This document shows, piece after piece, positions 26,523-34,176 of a stretch of DNA of 64,000 nucleotides. This stretch comes from Thiohalobacter sp. IOR34. GTDB lineage: Bacteria; Pseudomonadota; Gammaproteobacteria; Thiohalobacterales; Thiohalobacteraceae. Positions within the stretch are counted from its first letter, which is position 1. Each line of letters opens with the position of its first letter. The stretch spans positions 1,957,438-2,021,437 of the forward strand of contig NZ_CP128988.1 of assembly GCF_030406045.1 (NCBI RefSeq), written 5' to 3'. The notes under the pieces were generated by a model that had not been told where the DNA came from, made no database searches, and saw nothing but the letters and a program-made list of their open reading frames with translations. A program made the translations under genes and the position numbers.

Positions 26523-27623
26523 ATGGCTTTGATGTTCCAGCGCCTGGCGCGCAACTTTATCAAGAACGGGTATTTCCCGACCGACGCCGAGACCACGCGA
26601 CGCGTGTTGTCGGCTCTACAGCCCGGGGATACGGGGCAATTTCGCATTCTCGATCCCTGCTGCGGCGAGGGCGTGGCCCTGGCCGAGTGCAAACACCACC
26701 TGGGTGCCGACCGGACCGAGGCCTTCGGCGTGGAGTACGACGAGGAGCGGGCCTGGCACGCCAAGAGCATCCTGGACCGCTGCATCCACGGCGACGTGCA
26801 GGACTGCATCATCGGCAGACGCCAGTTCGGCCTGCTGTGGCTCAACCCGCCTTATGGCGACCTGGTTGCAGACAAGGCGGCGCTGGCCGGCTACACCGGC
26901 AAGGGCCACCCTCGGCTGGAGAAACTGTTCTACGGCCTGTCCAATCCCTGGCTCGCCTTCGGCGGCGTACTGGTGCTGATCATCCCCGGCTACAGCCTGG
27001 ACCGGGAACTGGCGGGATGGATCGCCACCCACTTCGAGCAGGTACGGGTGTTCCAGGCGCCGGAGCAACGCTTCAAACAGGTGGTGATTTTCGGCATTCG
27101 CCGACGCACCACCGGCGCCACGGGCATCAGTGAAACCCGTGCGATGCTGGAGGCGGTCGCCGCCGAACCACCCCCGGTGCTGCCGGAGCGTTGGCCCGAC
27201 GCGCCCTACGTGGTGCCGGCCGCGCCCCAGGGTGAGGCGACCTTCGTCTACTCGCGCATGGACCGGCGTCAGCTCGCCGACGAACTGGCGCGTCACCGCG
27301 GCCTGTGGGAGCGGTTCGAGCTGGTGTTCGGCGGTACGGGGCGAGGCTTGCGCCGACCATTGCGCGCGCTCTCGGACTGGCACCTGGCGTTGGCCCTGGC
27401 CGCCGGCCAGGTGTCCGGCGTGGTGCGCGCCGCCGACGGCCGGGTGTACGTCATCAAGGGCGACACCCACAAGGAGAAGGAGGCCAAGGTCGAAGTCGAG
27501 GAGAAGCCCAACGGGCGCATCACCGAGACCCGCATCCTGACCGACCGCTTCGTGCCGGTGATCCGGGCCCTGGACTTCACACCGGGCAGCCCGAGCTTCG
27601 GCCAGGTCCTGGTCATCCGTTGA
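26523..27623 (+). CDS. DUF6094-type N6-adenine DNA methyltransferase
   Basis: The 366-residue protein has a Rossmann methyltransferase core: the AdoMet-binding ILDPCCGEGVAL (about residues 41-52) and the catalytic LLWLNPPYGDL (about residues 102-112), whose NPPY motif indicates amino methylation of adenine. The C-terminal third (EKPNGRITETRILTDRF) is typical of DUF6094 proteins of ICEs and plasmids. It probably protects the element from host restriction or marks its DNA. No cognate nuclease is adjacent. Confidence 0.8.
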   Translation: MALMFQRLARNFIKNGYFPTDAETTRRVLSALQPGDTGQFRILDPCCGEGVALAECKHHLGADRTEAFGVEYDEERAWHAKSILDRCIHGDVQDCIIGRRQFGLLWLNPPYGDLVADKAALAGYTGKGHPRLEKLFYGLSNPWLAFGGVLVLIIPGYSLDRELAGWIATHFEQVRVFQAPEQRFKQVVIFGIRRRTTGATGISETRAMLEAVAAEPPPVLPERWPDAPYVVPAAPQGEATFVYSRMDRRQLADELARHRGLWERFELVFGGTGRGLRRPLRALSDWHLALALAAGQVSGVVRAADGRVYVIKGDTHKEKEAKVEVEEKPNGRITETRILTDRFVPVIRALDFTPGSPSFGQVLVIR

Positions 27624-27638
27624 AGAGGAAACGACATG

Positions 27639-27833
27639 GCGCCGCCGGCCGGCGGCGTCTGTCTCAAACCTCAACGCAGACGAGGCGATGGGGTTTGCGA
27701 CAGACGTGTTCTTTACCGTCGCCGTTGCGGCTTCAACGGCACCCTTGCAGGTGGGACACCTGCGCCCAAGCGCCTTCGCCGGACCGTGCAACAGGCGCAG
27801 CGATTCTCGAAATCGCCGGTCCATCTCTCTTTT
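27639..27833 (+). ncRNA. multi-hairpin RNA element, copy C
   Basis: Helices in order: GCCGCC/GGCGGC (27641-27656); CGTCTGTC with CAAACC pairing GGTTTG and GACAGACG (27656-27707, one mismatch); GCCGTTG/CAACGGC (27722-27741); the linker CCCTTGC (27743-27749); GCAGGTG-GGA-CACCTGC (27748-27764); GCGCCT/AGGCGC (27771-27799); and GCGATT/AATCGC (27801-27817), then a T-rich tract. The core 27716-27807 is 90 of 92 bases identical to copy D. Confidence 0.72.
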
Positions 27834-27905
27834 CTCAACCCAATCGGGGAGCGCACCCCCGTTGGGGCGAGGCCTCCTCACTCAACTTCAACCACTGATA
27901 AGGAG
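27834..27905 (+). promoter_or_regulatory. hairpin leader 6
   Basis: CAACCCAATCGGGGAGCG is followed by CCCC-GTT-GGGG and a CTCC arm, then CTTCAACC and AAGGAGG before the ATG at 27913. It carries the same order of elements as the other leaders. Confidence 0.55.
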
Positions 27906-27912
27906 GTGCTCC

Positions 27913-28236
27913 ATGAGTAAACGCGTACTTGGCATCGTGCAGTTCAAAGCATGGCTCTGCACAGCCGTACTGGAAACATACAGCGATGGGCGTCCGGCAA
28001 TCGCCTTGTTCGATTGCGAAGACGGCTCCCCGGTCGCCTGTGCGACGGTCAATGTCCCGGAAGTCCCGTTGGCGATCGACGAGATCATCATCAAGGACTA
28101 TTCGGAGAACGCCGGGATGCTGGACGCATTGGTCGCAGCCGGCATCGTCACGACGACCGACAAGACTGTGCCCCTCGGTTTTACCGTTGGGCATGTGTGC
28201 AGATTGGCGAATGCCGACATACCGGTAGCGCTTTGA
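27913..28236 (+). CDS. small ICE protein, DUF4313-like
   Basis: A 107-residue protein with AAGGAGG before the ATG. It has a beta-rich N-terminus (RVLGIVQFKAWLCTAVLETY) and a repeated acidic pattern (LFDCEDGSPVACATVNVPE). It tentatively resembles DUF4313. The function is unknown. The frame is open upstream to 27688, but that region is RNA copy C and leader 6. Confidence 0.6.
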   Translation: MSKRVLGIVQFKAWLCTAVLETYSDGRPAIALFDCEDGSPVACATVNVPEVPLAIDEIIIKDYSENAGMLDALVAAGIVTTTDKTVPLGFTVGHVCRLANADIPVAL

Positions 28237-28249
28237 ATCAACCGCCGCT

Positions 28250-28325
28250 GCCTGGTCTGCGGCAACCACCCTCGCGGGGAGATCGACTCCCCGACGGGGG
28301 TTCTCCCCGCATCCATCGACTGCGG
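28250..28325 (+). promoter_or_regulatory. hairpin leader 7, upstream of radC
   Basis: GGGGAGA (28276-28282) pairs with TCTCCCC (28302-28308) around CCCC-GACG-GGGG (28289-28300). GGAGGAG precedes the ATG at 28334. A proteobacterial RNA motif named after radC is known upstream of such genes; identity with it is untested. Confidence 0.68.
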
Positions 28326-28333
28326 AGGAGACC

Positions 28334-28849
28334 ATGATGCAGAACGTCTTGCCTTTAACCACCGACGCTGGCGATCGGTTCGCGGCGATCCGGCCTTCGG
28401 AACTCAGTGAGACCGAGCAGGCGTCACTCGTGCGACTGGCACTCGCGGTGCTGCAGGCGCGCCATCGACCTGGGGAGTACCTGAACAGCCCGGACGCCAC
28501 CCGCGATTACCTGCGACTGCTTCTGGGCGAGCGCAGGAACGAGGTGTTCGGGACGCTGTTTCTCGACAACCGTCATCGCGTGCTATGTGTCGAGGAGCTG
28601 TTCCAGGGCACCCTGGACGGTGCCTCGGTGCATCCACGGGTCGTGGTGCAACGGGCGTTGGCGTGTAACGCCGCGGCCGCGATCTTCTACCACAATCACC
28701 CGTCCGGCTTGCCGGAACCGAGTCGTGCCGACGAGGCGCTGACGCGGAAACTCAGGGACGCACTCTCTCTGATCGAGGTGCGCGTCCTCGACCACATCGT
28801 CGTCGGATGCGAAGGCACCGTGTCCTTCGCTGAACGCGGCCCGCTGTGA
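28334..28849 (+). CDS. radC: RadC-family JAB/MPN-domain protein
   Basis: The 171-residue protein is essentially the MPN domain of RadC without the N-terminal helix-hairpin-helix of longer members. The zinc-binding JAMM motif is intact: FYHNHPSGLPEPSRADEALT (about residues 117-136), with a conserved LDHIVVG after it and an upstream E in the RRNEVFGTLFLD segment. RadC proteins occur on many ICEs and plasmids; a DNA-repair role is disputed. An in-frame second ATG follows immediately (28337). Confidence 0.88.
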   Translation: MMQNVLPLTTDAGDRFAAIRPSELSETEQASLVRLALAVLQARHRPGEYLNSPDATRDYLRLLLGERRNEVFGTLFLDNRHRVLCVEELFQGTLDGASVHPRVVVQRALACNAAAAIFYHNHPSGLPEPSRADEALTRKLRDALSLIEVRVLDHIVVGCEGTVSFAERGPL

Positions 28850-28856
28850 CGATCTC

Positions 28857-28930
28857 AATCCACCCCGCCGGGGAGACGCTCCCCGGCCGGGGGCGTCTCT
28901 GACCGGTTTCTTGACCATCAACCGAAAGGA
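28857..28930 (+). promoter_or_regulatory. hairpin leader 8
   Basis: GAGACGC (28873-28879) pairs with GCGTCTC (28893-28899) and encloses CCCC-GGCC-GGGG (28881-28892). TTTCTTG, CATCAACC and AAAGGAG follow before the ATG at 28940. Confidence 0.7.
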
Positions 28931-28939
28931 GAAAACTCC

Positions 28940-29572
28940 ATGAACACGCTCAATCAACGTGACGCAACACGGCCTGCGCTCATGCCCATCCTGGATGCGC
29001 CCGGCCTGTTCGCCGACGCCGTCCTCACCGATGAAGGGGACAACCTGTTGTTCCTGTCGCTGTGGGGTCGGGACACCGCCGTGCAGGAGTTCCGTGCGCG
29101 GCTGTCGCTGCCGGTCCGTGAAGGCGGACTGGACAACTTCCGCCTGGATGGTGACGGCGCACCGTTCGTGCAGGTGGGCAACCCGGAACGGCTGGTCACC
29201 GACTCCGGACGCACACCGCCGCAGATGATCTTCGGCAGCTTGGTTCACCTGTGGCTGTACGACCGTCTGGCGGTAGAGCCGGACCGTGCCAACCGGCGTG
29301 CGTTGTTGCTCTATCAACCGAAAGACGCATCGACGCCCACAGGGAAAGCGTCGCTCAGGCATCGGCTCTGGTCACAGGTCACCGAGACCTGCCACCTGCC
29401 GCTGCTGCCCGAGTGGCGTGACACCGTGCTCGATGCCTTCGAGGCCGCGGGCTGGATCAAAACCCTCCAGGGCGTCGGCCTGGCCGCCTATGCCTTGGAC
29501 CTGGGTGACGACGCGGTTGAAACCGTTGTCAGCCAACTCATCCGGGAACGCCGTCTGACGGCCACCGGCTGA
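28940..29572 (+). CDS. hypothetical ICE protein
   Basis: A 210-residue protein with AAAGGAG at the ribosome site. It contains NLLFLSLWGRDTAVQEFRAR, HLWLYDRLAVEPDRANRR and a helical C-terminus rich in aliphatic residues. There is no known motif and it is probably cytoplasmic. It belongs to the leader-preceded series and is coexpressed in orientation with radC and the following genes. I do not recognise the family. Confidence 0.66.
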   Translation: MNTLNQRDATRPALMPILDAPGLFADAVLTDEGDNLLFLSLWGRDTAVQEFRARLSLPVREGGLDNFRLDGDGAPFVQVGNPERLVTDSGRTPPQMIFGSLVHLWLYDRLAVEPDRANRRALLLYQPKDASTPTGKASLRHRLWSQVTETCHLPLLPEWRDTVLDAFEAAGWIKTLQGVGLAAYALDLGDDAVETVVSQLIRERRLTATG

Positions 29573-29607
29573 TCGACCGTACCGGGGGATGCCGCCCTGC
29601 GCCATCC

Positions 29608-29680
29608 CTCATTCCACCCCACCGGGGAGACTTCCGTCCCCGGTAGGGACGGTGGTCTCTCCATTCATCAACCGAAAGGA
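29608..29680 (+). promoter_or_regulatory. hairpin leader 9
   Basis: GAGAC (29627-29631) pairs with GTCTC (29655-29659); the inner helix is CCGTCCC (29634-29640) with GGGACGG (29646-29652). CATCAACC and AAAGGAG follow before the ATG at 29689. Confidence 0.7.
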
Positions 29681-29688
29681 GAACCATC

Positions 29689-30108
29689 ATGAACGACAAG
29701 CAAGCCATCGATGAGCTGTTTGGTGAAGTCATTCACGCCTACACGCGCGCCCAGGCCATCGAGGACGGGGTACTGGTGGACGTGTCGGAGACGGCCCGCG
29801 AGGCCGGTTTCCGCTGGCCGGTGGCCCTGACCCGGGCCGCCTGGGCGGACTGCGTCGCCTGGACGGAGGACGACAACCACCGCCAGGTCTACCAGGACGA
29901 GTCCGGCCGCCTGTGGGATGTGCTGTGGATGGCGTTCAATGCGATCCGCGGCGCCGCCGCCGGTAAATCGCAGATCGTGTACCAACTCTATCGCGTGCCG
30001 CGAGACGGCAAGAGCGTCGAGGCACGGCTGACGGCGCTGAAACTGGTGGCCGGGCCGGGTGACGCCGGCGAACCGGTGGTGACCATCATGCTGCCCGGGG
30101 AGGACTGA
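29689..30108 (+). CDS. DUF6573-like ICE protein
   Basis: A 139-residue protein with the segment IDELFGEVIHAYTRAQAIED near the start and DVSETAREAGFRWPVALTRA after it. This pattern recurs in plasmid and ICE proteins of the DUF6573 type. The role is unknown. It is followed after two bases by another small gene on the same strand. Confidence 0.7.
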   Translation: MNDKQAIDELFGEVIHAYTRAQAIEDGVLVDVSETAREAGFRWPVALTRAAWADCVAWTEDDNHRQVYQDESGRLWDVLWMAFNAIRGAAAGKSQIVYQLYRVPRDGKSVEARLTALKLVAGPGDAGEPVVTIMLPGED

Positions 30109-30110
30109 CC

Positions 30111-30335
30111 ATGACCATGGGCGACCTCGTCCGACAGCGCTACCCGCGGCTCATTCGGGCCGTTCAGCGGGGCAACCGGTTGAGCGAACCGGAAGCTGTC
30201 AACGCCTTGGTGGAGTACGGAATCTTCGGCATCACCGACGATACCGTCTCGGAAGCGACCGCCCCGCTGGGCGGTCCACTGGCGGTCATCCGACAGGGTT
30301 TTCGCTACCGGCACTGTCTATCGAACCAAAGGTAA
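30111..30335 (+). CDS. small hypothetical ICE protein
   Basis: A 74-residue protein beginning two bases after the previous stop, with GGAGGA of the preceding coding end as its ribosome site. It contains RLIRAVQRGNRLSEPEAVNA and VEYGIFGITDD. It is probably translationally coupled to the DUF6573-like gene. The family is not recognised. Confidence 0.58.
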   Translation: MTMGDLVRQRYPRLIRAVQRGNRLSEPEAVNALVEYGIFGITDDTVSEATAPLGGPLAVIRQGFRYRHCLSNQR

Positions 30336-30354
30336 ACGGGCGTCTTCGACGTCA

Positions 30355-30424
30355 CACCGTTCCCACCCCGCGGGGAGACTTCCGTCCCCCGTGGGGCGGT
30401 GGTCTCTCCGCCCATCCAACTGGA
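30355..30424 (+). promoter_or_regulatory. hairpin leader 10
   Basis: GAGAC pairs with GTCTC across 30374-30407; the inner helix is CCGTCCCC with GGGGCGG, including one T-G pair. ATCCAACTGGAGG follows before the ATG at 30433. Compared with leader 9 the inner stem changes on both sides. Confidence 0.7.
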
Positions 30425-30432
30425 GGATCATC

Positions 30433-30822
30433 ATGAAATACGTTGTGCAATACACGCTCCCCTACGAGCACCGGGTCGTGGTCGGCATCGAGGCCGAAAG
30501 CAGAGAGGCTGCCACCACCAGGGCTGAAGCCTTGTTCGACGAGGGCGAGATATGGCAGGACACCGCTGAGGTGCCGTTGCTGTTCGACGACTACGAGGAA
30601 ACGGGCGACAGCCCTCTCATCTTCACCGTCGAGCAGGAACTGGACGCCGATGCTCCCTGGCCGGAAGCCGACAGCAGCGTTCACTACCTGCGCCGGCGTG
30701 AGGCGGCTTTCACGGCCGCACGGTTGCTGGTCGAAGCCTACCGCCGCGGCGAGGAACGCGGCGGCAGCATCGACTGGGACGATCTGAACCAAGCCTATGA
30801 AGCCGCCCTGAAAGCCGTGTGA
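30433..30822 (+). CDS. hypothetical ICE protein
   Basis: A 129-residue acidic protein starting after GGAGG. Its N-terminus (KYVVQYTLPYEHRVVVGIEA) suggests a small beta-alpha fold and the C-terminal half is helical (HYLRRREAAFTAARLLVEAY). I do not recognise the family. The ribosome site of the next gene immediately follows the stop. Confidence 0.62.
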   Translation: MKYVVQYTLPYEHRVVVGIEAESREAATTRAEALFDEGEIWQDTAEVPLLFDDYEETGDSPLIFTVEQELDADAPWPEADSSVHYLRRREAAFTAARLLVEAYRRGEERGGSIDWDDLNQAYEAALKAV

Positions 30823-30834
30823 GGAGGTGAAGCG

Positions 30835-31026
30835 ATGAACCGTCTATCAACTGTTCAAAGCGATGCCCTCACACGAGCGCGGCGTCATTTCGGCCGGTGC
30901 TGGAAAACGAAGCTCAGGCAATGCTGGCTCTATGCGAGCTATCCGCCCGAGCTGCGCGATGTGGCGCCCCATTTACAGCACCTCAGAAACACGCTCGGTC
31001 CAAGCGGTCTGAGCAGGCTGAAGTAA
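30835..31026 (+). CDS. small hypothetical protein
   Basis: A 63-residue basic protein (LTRARRHFGRCWKTKLRQCW) with a very good GAGGAGGTG ribosome site and tight spacing to the previous gene, which is the main evidence for coding. It ends just before RNA copy D. No function can be assigned. Confidence 0.5.
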   Translation: MNRLSTVQSDALTRARRHFGRCWKTKLRQCWLYASYPPELRDVAPHLQHLRNTLGPSGLSRLK

Positions 31027-31030
31027 CCAG

Positions 31031-31218
31031 CCGGCCCCGCTCTCGCGGGGCCTTTCCCGAGCACCGGTTGGCCGATGTTCGGGAAAGGTCTTTTCACCGT
31101 CGCCGTTGCGGTTTCAACGGCACCCTTGCAGGTGGGACACCTGCGCCCGAGCGCCTTCGCCGGACCGTGCAACAGGCGCAGCGATTCCCTCATATAAAGG
31201 GGATCGCCGGTCCATTTT
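31031..31218 (+). ncRNA. multi-hairpin RNA element, copy D
   Basis: Helices in order: GGCCCCGC-TCTC-GCGGGGCC (31033-31052); TTTCCCGA/TCGGGAAA (31053-31086); GCCGTTG/CAACGGC (31102-31121); the linker CCCTTGC (31123-31129); GCAGGTG/CACCTGC (31128-31144); GCGCCT/AGGCGC (31151-31179); and GCGATTCCC/GGGGATCGC (31181-31207), then a T-rich tract. The last helix is longer than in copy C, with changes on both arms. Confidence 0.72.
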
Positions 31219-31221
31219 GTT

Positions 31222-31290
31222 ACTCAACCCACACGGGGTGGATTCATCCCCGTGCGGGGTGGTCTGCCCCTCGTTTTTTCAACCTGAAAG
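31222..31290 (+). promoter_or_regulatory. hairpin leader 11, terminator-like
   Basis: It begins CTCAACCCACACGGGG; CCCC-GTGC-GGGG (31248-31259) is the inner hairpin and GGGG/CCCC arms flank it. Six T residues (31274-31279), CAACC and AAAGGAG follow before the helicase ATG at 31300. Confidence 0.62.
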
Positions 31291-31299
31291 GAGCAGACC

Positions 31300-33591
31300 A
31301 TGAGCGCAACTGCAGAAACGCTTCAACTCGATATCGACGTATCCAACGTCATTCCGCTGTCCCAGTTCGTCTCCGACTTCGGCGACGGCCTGCTGGAGGC
31401 GGTCACCCGGCAAAACCCGCCGGTCTACGACGGGACGCCCGACCCGCGCCGCGACGCGGTGATGGAGGTCCTCAAACGCAAGCCGTTCCCAGCGCAGCGG
31501 GCGGTGGTGCAGGCCGTGACCCGGTTGCTGGTGGACGAGGCCGAACAGGCCGCGGTCATCAACGCAGAGATGGGCACCGGCAAGACCATGATGGCCATCT
31601 GTACCGCCGCGGTACTGCATGCCGAGGGATACCGACGCACCCTGGTGATCGCCCCACCCCACCTGGTCTACAAGTGGCGGCGGGAGATCCTGGAGACGGT
31701 GCCGAATGCCAGGGTATGGGTCCTCAACGGCCCGGACACCCTCCGCAAGCTGTTACAGCTTCGGGCGGCACTGGATGGGGCGCCAAGCCACCAGGGTCCG
31801 GAGTTCTTCATCATGGGCCGCGTGCGCATGCGCATGGGTTTTCACTGGAAACCCGCCTATGCGGTACGCAACGTCCACGTGCGCGAGCACACGGAGCGGG
31901 GCAACGATGAATCGCCCACCTTCGTGCGCACCGTGCGCTACGCCGCCTGCCCCGCCTGCGGGACGACGGTGGTCAACGGCGACGGCGATCCGGTGCCACC
32001 GGAGCTGTTCCCGGCAGAACGCCGTCTGGCCTGCGGGGAGTGTGGTGAGCCCCTGTGGACGCTGATACGCCCGGGTCGCAAGCAGAAGAGCCGGCGCGAG
32101 CTGGTTCTCGAGGCCATGTGCCAGCTACCCACCATCGGACCCAAGACGGCGGACAAGCTGGTGCGGACCTTCGGCGAGGACCTGCTGTCGGGGATGCTCG
32201 CGGACAACGTCCACGAGTTCATCAACCTGATGGACGCCGACGGTGAGCTGGTGTTCTCCGACCGCCAGGCGGCGCGCATGGAGCGTGCCATGGCGACCCT
32301 GGAGTTCTCTTTCGGCCAGGGCGGTTATCAGCCGACGGAGTTCATCAAGCGTTACCTGCCGGACGGGTACTTCGATCTGCTCGTGGTGGACGAAGGCCAT
32401 GAGTACAAGAACGACGGCTCGGCCCAGGGCCAGGCCATGGGCGTGCTCGCCAACAAGGTCCGCAAGGTCTTGCTGCTGACCGGCACACTCATGGGTGGCT
32501 ACGCCGACGACCTCTTCTACCTGCTGTGGCGCATCATGCCCCACAGGATGATCGAGGACGGCTACCGCTACAACGGCCGCGGCAGCCTGGGCAGCGCGGC
32601 CATGGCCTTCATGCGGGACCACGGCATCCTCAAGGACATCTACAAGGAGTCCGAGGGGGACAACCACCGCACCGCCCGCGGCAAGCGCATGACCGTGCGC
32701 ACCGTCAAGGCACCGGGGTTCGGCCCCAAGGGGATCGCACGCTACGTGCTGCCGTTCACGGCCTTCCTCAAGCTCAAGGACATCGGCGACAAGGTACTGC
32801 CGCCGTACCGTAAGCATTTCCAGGAAGTGACGATGACGGCCGACCAGGCTGAGCGGTATCAGGCCCTGGAGTCCACGCTCACGGCCGAGCTGAAGGAGGC
32901 CCTGCGCAAGGGCGACAACAGCCTGCTGGGTGTCGTGCTCAACGTGCTGCTGGCCTGGCCGGATACCTGCTTCCGGGAGGAAGTGATCAAGCATCCGCGG
33001 ACCCGGCAGTTGCTGGCGTTCGTGCCGTCGATCCTCGGCGAGGCCCCCTCTCCGAAGGAAGAGGAGATGCTGCGCATCTGCCGGGAGGAGAAGGCCCGGG
33101 GGCGCCGTGTGCTGGTCTACACGACCTACACCGGCACCCGCGACACCTCCAGCCGGCTCAAGGGCCTGTTGGAGAGCCATGGCCTCAAGGCCGCGGTGCT
33201 GCGGGCCAGCGTGGACACGAGCCGGCGGGAAGACTGGATCTTCGACCAGGTCGACCGCGGGGTGGACGTGCTCGTCACCAACCCCGAGCTGGTGAAGACC
33301 GGTCTGGATCTGCTGGAGTTCCCGACCATCGTGTTCATGCAGACCGGCTACAACGTCTACACCTTGCAACAGGCCTCCCGCCGCTCCTGGCGGATCGGCC
33401 AGAAGCACCCGGTGGACGTGTATTTTCTTGGCTATGGCGAGACGGCACAGATGGCGTGCCTGTCACTCATGGCCAAGAAGATCGCGGTAAGCCAGTCCAC
33501 CTCCGGCGACATGCCTGAGACCGGCCTGGACATCCTCAACCAGGATGGGGATTCCATCGAGGTGGCCCTGGCCAAGAAGCTGGTGTCTTGA
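31300..33591 (+). CDS. SNF2-type superfamily 2 helicase
   Basis: The 763-residue protein has Walker A NAEMGTGKTMMA near residue 90, motif Ia TLVIAPPHLVYKWRRE, a DEGH box in LLVVDEGHEYKND near residue 365, and C-terminal motifs ending in QASRRSWRIGQKHPVDVYFL. An insertion between motifs I and II carries a zinc ribbon (CPACG and CGECG, about residues 210-250) and a helix-hairpin-helix-like LPTIGPKTADKLV. That suggests recognition of particular DNA structures. It is the last gene of the leader-preceded series; related helicases are found in PFGI-1-type ICEs, role unknown. Confidence 0.82.
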   Translation: MSATAETLQLDIDVSNVIPLSQFVSDFGDGLLEAVTRQNPPVYDGTPDPRRDAVMEVLKRKPFPAQRAVVQAVTRLLVDEAEQAAVINAEMGTGKTMMAICTAAVLHAEGYRRTLVIAPPHLVYKWRREILETVPNARVWVLNGPDTLRKLLQLRAALDGAPSHQGPEFFIMGRVRMRMGFHWKPAYAVRNVHVREHTERGNDESPTFVRTVRYAACPACGTTVVNGDGDPVPPELFPAERRLACGECGEPLWTLIRPGRKQKSRRELVLEAMCQLPTIGPKTADKLVRTFGEDLLSGMLADNVHEFINLMDADGELVFSDRQAARMERAMATLEFSFGQGGYQPTEFIKRYLPDGYFDLLVVDEGHEYKNDGSAQGQAMGVLANKVRKVLLLTGTLMGGYADDLFYLLWRIMPHRMIEDGYRYNGRGSLGSAAMAFMRDHGILKDIYKESEGDNHRTARGKRMTVRTVKAPGFGPKGIARYVLPFTAFLKLKDIGDKVLPPYRKHFQEVTMTADQAERYQALESTLTAELKEALRKGDNSLLGVVLNVLLAWPDTCFREEVIKHPRTRQLLAFVPSILGEAPSPKEEEMLRICREEKARGRRVLVYTTYTGTRDTSSRLKGLLESHGLKAAVLRASVDTSRREDWIFDQVDRGVDVLVTNPELVKTGLDLLEFPTIVFMQTGYNVYTLQQASRRSWRIGQKHPVDVYFLGYGETAQMACLSLMAKKIAVSQSTSGDMPETGLDILNQDGDSIEVALAKKLVS

Positions 33592-33596
33592 CCCTA

Positions 33597-33630
33597 ATCC
33601 CGCCCTGCGCCTATTGGCGCTTGGCGGGAT
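33597..33630 (+). terminator. hairpin terminator after the helicase gene
   Basis: ATCCCGCC and GCGCC pair with GGCGC and GGCGGGAT around a TATT loop, four bases after the helicase stop. The tail is GCTTATTT rather than a clean T run, so termination may be partial. Confidence 0.5.
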
Positions 33631-33766
33631 GCTTATTTACGCAGCAGCAATCAGGGCGGAGTTGTGCAAAAAACAAGGACATAACATACTGATACCCAAG
33701 AACTTTGCTATCGTCAAAGAACGTTCGAAGGTTTCACGTGTTACGCATTTATGGGACAATAGATGC

Positions 33767-34075
33767 ATGTTGAACAAAGCATTCAACCAGCGCACCGAGG
33801 AGAATTTTCTCATAAGACTCGCATTGATTTTCGCCCTGGTTTTTGCCGCCGCACATGTGGCTTTCCACGACCTGGACATGAGCGGTGATGGCCTGGGTGT
33901 TCAAGACGAGTGCCATGTCTGCCGTCTTAACCATGCGCCAGCGGCCTCTTTGGCCGTCCCTTCCCTCGTTGCTCCGTTGCAGTTTCTCGTATATGTACTT
34001 CCTATTGCAGATTCAGATTATCAACTATCACATCCGTCCCACATCTCTTGGGCACGTGCCCCACCCCTGTTCTGA
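33767..34075 (+). CDS. small membrane protein with a CxxC motif, metal locus
   Basis: About 102 residues, starting at ATG 33767. One hydrophobic segment (LIRLALIFALVFAAAHVAF) is followed by DECHVCRLNH, a likely metal-binding CxxCxxxH, and a second hydrophobic stretch. It resembles small DUF2946-like proteins found beside copper and zinc genes. It leads the porin-binding protein-permease cluster. The ribosome site is weak. Confidence 0.6.
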   Translation: MLNKAFNQRTEENFLIRLALIFALVFAAAHVAFHDLDMSGDGLGVQDECHVCRLNHAPAASLAVPSLVAPLQFLVYVLPIADSDYQLSHPSHISWARAPPLF

Positions 34076-34092
34076 TTGATCTCTTACTGACG

Positions 34093-34138
34093 GCTGACGT
34101 GTAAACCACGCAGTGTTCTGCTGCGTGGTGTCGTCAGC
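34093..34138 (+). terminator. two-part hairpin between metal genes
   Basis: GCTGACG (34093-34099) pairs with CGTCAGC (34132-34138) and encloses CCACGCAG (34106-34113) with CTGCGTGG (34121-34128). It lies between the small membrane protein and the porin. With no T run, it could equally be an mRNA stability or attenuation structure. Confidence 0.5.
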
Positions 34139-34176
34139 GGCAATGTATTGCTGATAAATCAGAACAGGAGTTCATT

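Noticed and set aside
23103-31218. RNA copies A-D as IS or transposon ends
   Set aside because: They lack terminal inverted repeats and target duplications, and stems vary on both arms while loops and linker are kept, which points to RNA structure.
30897-31910. 337-codon frame spanning RNA copy D and the helicase start
   Set aside because: It overlaps two structured RNA elements and the helicase in the wrong frame, and its RRCGFNGTLAGGTPAP segment simply translates the repeated RNA.
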